DNA from: Liolophura sinensis
Lineage: Eukaryota > Mollusca > Polyplacophora > Chitonida > Chitonidae
Length of the DNA stretch: 64,000 nt
Assembly: GCF_032854445.1 (NCBI RefSeq)
Contig: NC_088299.1
Span: forward strand, 19,151,608 to 19,215,607
Direction of reading: 5' to 3'
Shown here: one piece after another, positions 60,101-64,000 of the stretch
Layout: every line of letters starts with the position of its first letter
Numbering within the stretch: position 1 is the first letter of the stretch
Notes under the pieces: generated by a model
The model's database searches: none
The model's input: the letters and a program-made list of their open reading frames with translations, nothing else
Told to the model about the DNA's origin: nothing
Program-made: the position numbers and the translations under genes

Positions 60101-62257
60101 GACTTTGTGTGCATGAATGAATGAATGAATGAAACATGTTATTCATAGAGGGTACATGTACAGCGTAAACTCAATATATGTCTAAGTATGTCATATATGT
60201 CTACCCGCCCAAAAATTTCTTTCAAAACCTCAGATCAGCTTACAATAAGCCTGCAAGGAAGTTAAATTGTCAGTTAAGACTGCAAAGCAATTACATGTAC
60301 CAGAGGTCAGCAGAACTCAAATGTTCCCCTCAATTACATGTACCAGAGGTCAGCAGAACCCAAATGCTCCCCTCAATTACATGTACCAGAGTTCAGCAGA
60401 ACTCAAATGTTCCCCTCAATTACATGTACCAGAGGTCAGCAGAACTCTAATGTTCCCCTCAATTACATGTACCAGAGGTCAGCAGAATTTAAATGTTCCC
60501 CTAATTACATGTACCAGAGGTCAGCAGAACTCAAATGTTCCCCTCAATTACATGTACCAGAGGTCAGCAGAACTCAAATGTTCCCCTCAATTACATGTAC
60601 CAGAGGTCAGCAGAACTCAAATGTTCCCCTCAATTACATGTACCAGAGGTCAGCAGAATTTAAATGTTCCCCTCAATTACATGTACCAGAGGTCAGCAGA
60701 ATTCAAATGTTCCCCTCAATTACATGTACCAGAGGTCAGCAGAACTCAAATGTTCCCCTCAATTACATGTACCAGAGGTCAGCAGAACTCAAATGTTCCC
60801 CTCAATTACATGTACCAGTGGTCAGCAGAACTTAAATGTTCCCCTCAATTACATGTACCAGAGGTCAGCAGAACTCAAATGTTCCCCTCAATTACATGTA
60901 CCAGAGGTCAGCAGAACTCAAATGTTCACCTCAATTACATGTACCAGAGGTCACCAGAACTCAAATGTTCACCTCAAATAGAAAGGGCTTCCACTACGCA
61001 TTACATAACCACAAATATCACACATCAGAAATTTGATGTTAGGCTAAGTCAAGAACATTCAGAGGTAAAATTTTCTGGTCCATTTTGGGTTTGCAGACTG
61101 GAGGTTTCTTGTAATATATTAGACTTACTTGGAAGTTGAAATCGGTATCGTTAACAACCAGAGAGGACAGAGTGGGCACATAAATGCCTCCGTAACTCTC
61201 CCCTGTGATGAAAAATTCATTAGATTTGTACTCAGGGTATTTCTGGAAGAAATCCTTCAAAGCCAAATAGTTGTCATGAGCCACCTGTAAGGACAAAGAA
61301 AAAAAATCTGAAGCCTTCCTCATTTATTTACTGAGCCACAAAATCAAATGTTTTAATGTCTGTACCAAATCACTACCCAATATCTAACCTTTTTATCACA
61401 TTCTATCATAATACCTACCACTATTTACTTTGTGTGCTATCCATATCTTACCATATCATCATCTACACCTGACATTTACACTCCACCTTACCCACCATCA
61501 TCTACACCTCACATTTAACATCCTATCTTACCCTATCATCATCTACACCTGACATTTACACTCTACCTTACCCACCATCATCTACACCTGACATTTACAC
61601 CTCATTTTACCATAACATCAGCTACACCTAACATTTACATCTCATCTTACCATATCATCATCTACACCTGACACTTACACCCCATCTTACCACATCATCA
61701 TCCCCACCTGACATTTAAATCCCATCTTACCCTATCATCATCTACATCTGACATTAAAATCCCTTCTTACCATATCATCATCTCCACCTGACATTTACAT
61801 CCCTTCTTACCATATCATCATCTACACCTGACATTTACATCCCATCATACCATATCATCATCTCCACCTGACATTTACATCCTTTCTTACCATATCATCA
61901 TCTACACCTGACATTTACATCCCTTCTTACCATATCATCATCTACACCTGACATTTACATCCCATCTTACCATATCATCATCTACACCAGACATTTACAC
62001 CCCCATCTTACCATATCATCATCTACACCTGACATTTTTATCCCATCTTACCATATCATCTTCCAGGCCTGACATTTACATCCGATCTTACCATATCATC
62101 ATCTACACCTGACATTTTTATCCCACTTTACCATATCATCATATACATCTGACATTTACCCCCATCTTACCATATCATCATCAAAGGCGTAATCCTTGTC
62201 ATCCGCATAGGAGTAGCCTACACCTGCTGGAGCCTCCAGGTACAACACGTTGGCAAT
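51034..62257 (-). CDS. CTSA: Cathepsin A / lysosomal protective protein, 3' ten coding exons
   Basis: Serine carboxypeptidase of family S10. In vertebrates it works in lysosomes and also stabilises beta-galactosidase and neuraminidase 1. Exons, 5' to 3' on the - strand: 62257-62171, 61284-61129, 59609-59518, 58939-58846, 58371-58201, 56753-56611, 56031-55956, 55033-54947, 53132-53028, 51117-51034. All junctions are in phase, giving about 364 residues. Catalytic regions are present: GESYGG (Ser nucleophile, second exon), [11 protein letters not shown] (Asp, eighth) and GSGHMVPTD (His, last). Other hallmarks are [22 protein letters not shown] and [13 protein letters not shown]. Potential N-glycosylation sequons NAT occur in the fourth and sixth exons. 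About 120 N-terminal residues, including the signal peptide and the first oxyanion segment, are missing because 62,335-64,000 is entirely repeat; they must lie upstream. Confidence 0.95.
51207..52345. repeat. 69-bp minisatellite seeded by a SINE fragment, about 16 copies
   Basis: Unit GTGGTCAGTCTCATGAGTGG, AGGAAACCAGAGGGCCCGG, TGTACACCACTGACCTGTGG and CTAGCTGACA. It begins inside a - oriented SINE piece (TTCACTTTATACGACAGTGG, TCAGC). The unit's GTGGTCAG..GTGG-AGGAAACC-GAGGGCCCGG follows the SINE's order. It lies in the last CTSA intron, and 23 codons per unit keeps some frames open. Confidence 0.92.
52570..52815. repeat. 20-bp minisatellite, about 12 copies
   Basis: GGTATATCCCTCATGACAGT, with minor variants (ATCACCCATG). 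In the last CTSA intron. Confidence 0.93.
53028..53132 (-). CDS. CTSA: CTSA ninth exon of the visible set
   Basis: Acceptor CTGTATTACAG and donor AGG|GTGAGT, 35 codons: [35 protein letters not shown]. Phase 0 at both ends. Its first 55 bases and acceptor are duplicated just upstream (see 53,169-53,530). Confidence 0.93.
53169..53530 (-). pseudogene. Partial duplicate of the CTSA ninth exon, split by a SINE
   Basis: 53,078-53,168 is repeated directly after itself, covering exon start, acceptor and about 35 intron bases. The copy reads AKERKAW and [10 protein letters not shown] with its acceptor intact. A SINE at 53,204-53,466 interrupts it. The copy has no donor at the right place, so it is not a usable full exon. 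Confidence 0.85.
53204..53466 (+). mobile_element. SINE, complete, with 8-bp target duplication
   Basis: Head GAGGCCTCTGTGGCTCAGTT and tail TATAAGTGAAATATTCTTGA, then AACACCAATCAAATAAATA. It is flanked by AATACCAG at 53,196-53,203 and 53,467-53,474. This copy defines the element's ends in this window. Confidence 0.93.
54147..54165 (+). other. Run of 19 G
   Basis: A single uninterrupted G tract in a CTSA intron (C tract on the transcribed strand sense). Length is unreliable in assemblies. Confidence 0.9.
54947..55033 (-). CDS. CTSA: CTSA eighth exon of the visible set (catalytic Asp)
   Basis: Acceptor CTTCTGTTTGCAG and donor CCG|GTAATT, 29 codons: [29 protein letters not shown]. Almost identical in pattern to cathepsin A of other animals around the active-site Asp. 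Confidence 0.97.
55160..55397. repeat. 21-bp minisatellite, 11 copies
   Basis: Unit ATGCTATCTGAGATTATAAC plus C; near-perfect. Open frames MLSEIIT (+) and MVIISDS (-) are by-products. It lies 127 bp upstream of the CTSA eighth exon. Confidence 0.95.
55956..56031 (-). CDS. CTSA: CTSA seventh exon of the visible set
   Basis: Acceptor CATTTTTGCAG and donor GGG|GTATGT. It completes a split Ser codon, then [25 protein letters not shown]. Phase 0 at its end. Confidence 0.92.
56220..56365. repeat. Short tandem repeat, about 3 copies
   Basis: GAGTAACTCAATAACTTTAC, CAGGTGTGACTTACTAACTT and AGGTGAG recur. CTSA intron. Confidence 0.85.
56611..56753 (-). CDS. CTSA: CTSA sixth exon of the visible set
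   Basis: Acceptor GTGCTGTTTCAG and donor CAG|GTAAAC. Reads [47 protein letters not shown] and a split codon. PPC-x-N-x-T and VR-x-AL are typical of cathepsin A. Confidence 0.93.
56766..58200. other. CTSA intron without a recognised feature
   Basis: No array or mobile element seen in about 1.4 kb, unusual for this gene. Confidence 0.5.
58201..58371 (-). CDS. CTSA: CTSA fifth exon of the visible set
   Basis: Acceptor TACTTTTCTGTTCAG and donor AAG|GTACTG, 57 codons including [17 protein letters not shown] and [27 protein letters not shown] is diagnostic for cathepsin A. Confidence 0.95.
58440..58645. repeat. 45-bp minisatellite, about 4.5 copies
   Basis: ACACGAAAACGTCAGCCACA, GACACAAACACATGCACTGA and GATGT; 15 codons per unit. 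CTSA intron, about 70 bp upstream of the fifth exon. Confidence 0.93.
58846..58939 (-). CDS. CTSA: CTSA fourth exon of the visible set
   Basis: Acceptor TTTGTGATAG and donor GCA|GTAGGT. It completes a Val codon, then [20 protein letters not shown] and [11 protein letters not shown]. The Cys-Cys pair and following Cys match the disulfide-rich insert of cathepsin A. It has an N-glycosylation sequon NAT. Confidence 0.92.
59219..59517. repeat. 31-bp minisatellite made of the CTSA third exon's end and splice donor, 10 copies
   Basis: On the - strand the unit reads CATGGACTTATAGGGGATGT, then GTAAGTTGTAC. The real exon ends TACTACCATGGACTTATAGG, GGATGT|GTAAGT. So each unit repeats about 20 coding bases and a perfect GTAAGT donor. 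A read-through of the real donor meets TAA at once. Confidence 0.95.
59518..59609 (-). CDS. CTSA: CTSA third exon of the visible set
   Basis: Acceptor CCACGTTTCAG and donor [41 protein letters not shown] and a split Val codon. GVGNGLSD is a strong carboxypeptidase S10 signature. Its 3' end seeds the adjacent 31-bp array. Confidence 0.95.
60290..60980. repeat. 43-bp minisatellite, about 16 copies
   Basis: CTCAATTACATGTACCAGAG, GTCAGCAGAACTCAAATGTT and CCC. Frames up to 290 codons cycle because 43 is one more than a multiple of three. CTSA intron. Confidence 0.95.
61129..61284 (-). CDS. CTSA: CTSA second exon of the visible set (catalytic Ser)
   Basis: Acceptor TTTGTCCTTACAG and donor CAA|GTAAGT, 52 codons: [38 protein letters not shown]. 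The Ser of GESYGG is the nucleophile. Confidence 0.97.
61430..62170. repeat. 40-bp minisatellite made of the first visible CTSA exon's end and splice donor, about 18 copies
   Basis: On the - strand units read AGATGATGATATG, then GTAAGATGGGATGTAAATGT and CAGGTGT. The real exon ends TTTGATGATGATATG|GTAAGATGGG, so each unit carries the last coding bases (Asp-Asp-Met) and the donor. Confidence 0.93.
62171..62257 (-). CDS. CTSA: CTSA first visible exon
   Basis: Acceptor ACAATGTTACAG and donor ATG|GTAAGA, 29 codons: [30 protein letters not shown]-x-PAGVG(F/Y)SY is a hallmark of S10 carboxypeptidases. Phase 0 at both ends; the preceding exon is outside the window. Confidence 0.96.
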
Positions 62258-62334
62258 CTGTAACATTGTTTGCAAAAATTCACTTCACATATTCTTAATG
62301 AATGATTACAGCTGAATGTACTTTGACATTATTG

Positions 62335-64000
62335 CAGCCATGTTGTCTAGACCATGACCAGAACTTCACACATGTTTGTATGGTGCACCAAGGTTAGACA
62401 TGGACACCAGTCACAACCAGGCCTTAACCCAGACCATGACCAGAACTTCACACATGTTTGTATGGTGCACCAAGGTTAGACATGGACACCAGTCACAACC
62501 AGGCCTTAACCCAGACCATGACCAGAACTTCACACATGTTTGTATGGTGCACCAAGGTTAGACATGGACACCAGTCACAACCAGGCCTTAACCCAGACCA
62601 TGACCAGAACTTCACACATGTTTGTATGGTGTACCAAGGTTTGACATGGACACCAGTCACAACCAGGCCTTAACCCAGACCATGACCAGAACTTCACACA
62701 TGTTTGTATGGTGTACCAAGGTTTGACATGGACACCAGTCACAACCAGGCCTTAACCCAGACCATGACCAGAACTTCACACATGTTTGTATGGTGCACCA
62801 AGGTTAGACATGGACACCAGTCACAACCAGGCCTTAACCCAGGCCATGACCAGAACTTCACACATGTTTGTATGGTGTACCAAGGTTTGACATGGACACC
62901 AGTCACAACCAGGCTTAACCCAGACCATGACCAGAACTTCACACATGTTTGTATGGTGCACCAAGGTTAGACATGGACACCAGTCACAACCAGGCCTTAA
63001 CCCAGACCATGACCAGAACTTCACACATGTTTGTATGGTGTACCAAGGTTAGACATGGACACCACTCACAACCAGGCCTTAACCCAGACCATGACCAGAA
63101 CTTCACACATGTTTGTATGGTGCACCAAGGTTAGACATGGACACCAGTCACAACCAGGCCTTAACCCAGGCCATGACCAGAACTTCACACATGTTTGTAT
63201 GGTGTACCAAGGTTAGACATGGACACCAGTCACAGCCAGGCCTTAACCCAGACCATGACCAGAACTTCACACATGTTTGTATGGTGCACCAAGGTTTGAC
63301 ATGGACACCAGTCACAACCAGGCCTTTAACCCAGACCATGGCCAGAACTTCACACATGTTTGTATGGTATACCAAGGTTTGACATGGACACCAGTCACAA
63401 CCAGGCCTTAACCCAGACCATGGCCAGAACTTCACACATGTTTGTATGGTGCACCAAGGTTAGACATGGACACCAGTCACAACCAGGCCTTAACCCAGAC
63501 CATGGCCAGAACATCACACATGTTTGTATGGTGCACCAAGGTTTGACATGGACACCAGTCACAACCAGGCCTTAACCCAGACCATGACTAGAACTTCACA
63601 CATGTTTGTATGGTGTACCAAGGTTTGACATGGACACCAGTCACAACCAGGCCTTAACCCAGACCATGACCAGAACTTCACACATGTTTGCATGGTGCAC
63701 CAAGGTTTGACATGGACACCAGTCACAACCAGGCCTTAACCCAGACCATGACCAGAACATCACACATGTTTGTATGGTGTACCAAGGTTTGACATGGACA
63801 CCAGTCACAACCAGGCCTTAACCCAGACCATGACCAGAACTTCACACATGTTTGTATGGTGCACCAAGGTTTGACATGGACACCAGTCACAACCAGGCCT
63901 TAACCCAGACCATGACCAGAACTTCACACATGTTTGTATGGTGCACCAAGGTTAGACATGGACACCACTCACAACCAGGCCTTAACCCAGACCATGACCA
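62335..64000. repeat. 82-bp minisatellite, 20 or more copies, running off the window
   Basis: Unit GACCATGACCAGAACTTCAC, ACATGTTTGTATGGTGCACC, AAGGTTAGACATGGACACCA and GTCACAACCAGGCCTTAACC plus CA. Variants are GTTTGAC/GTTAGAC and GTGTACC/GTGCACC. It separates the first visible CTSA exon from all upstream exons. Confidence 0.96.

Noticed and set aside
60267-61139. 290-codon frame
   Set aside because: It covers a 43-bp array and then runs antisense through intron sequence next to a CTSA exon.

Overview
This is an animal nuclear window with no prokaryotic features. GT-AG introns, degenerate LTR retrotransposons, about twenty copies of one tRNA-derived SINE and a very high load of tandem repeats point to a marine lophotrochozoan invertebrate. 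A mollusc is my best guess, resting on the SINE type and general texture rather than on any search. By my rough sum, about two fifths of the 64 kb is minisatellite.

Two genes can be reconstructed exon by exon. The first, on the + strand, runs from about 15.86 kb (possibly with a 5' exon at 14.6 kb) to 45.04 kb. It joins in phase across ten coding exons into a protein of about 606 residues. Its first three exons resemble the N-terminal domain of the shelterin protein TIN2 (TINF2). The second, on the - strand, has its last ten coding exons between 62,257 and 51,034. It is a clear cathepsin A (CTSA, serine carboxypeptidase S10), with the catalytic Ser, Asp and His regions all visible. Its N-terminal exons lie beyond the window. 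The two genes converge on a 6 kb intergenic stretch. No functional link between them is implied: one is a telomere protein, the other a lysosomal peptidase.

Layout: 0-12 kb is a transposon graveyard. It holds SINEs, a Ty3/gypsy integrase relic split by a 44-bp minisatellite, a BEL/Pao element with two LTRs but no gag or RT, a second gypsy relic, an unidentified frameshifted exon-like piece and a 44-bp array. 12-14.6 kb is low-content sequence with inverted repeats. 14.6-45 kb is the TINF2-like gene. Its introns each carry their own minisatellite: 57, 31, 21, 60, 39, 74 plus 77, and 67 bp units in order. 45-51 kb is intergenic, with SINE relics and 41-, 40- and 34-bp arrays. 51-64 kb is CTSA with further arrays.

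The most notable signal is that several minisatellites are built from exon edges. The 67-bp array before TINF2 exon 9 repeats the splice acceptor plus the start of that exon about 17 times. Two arrays in CTSA repeat an exon end plus its splice donor, about 18 and 10 times. A CTSA exon edge near 53.1 kb is duplicated once, and a SINE with an 8-bp target duplication sits in the copy. This suggests repeated local tandem duplication seeded at splice junctions, leaving ladders of potential splice sites. Long open frames in the arrays (up to 2110 codons) are judged to be by-products of stop-free units, not genes.
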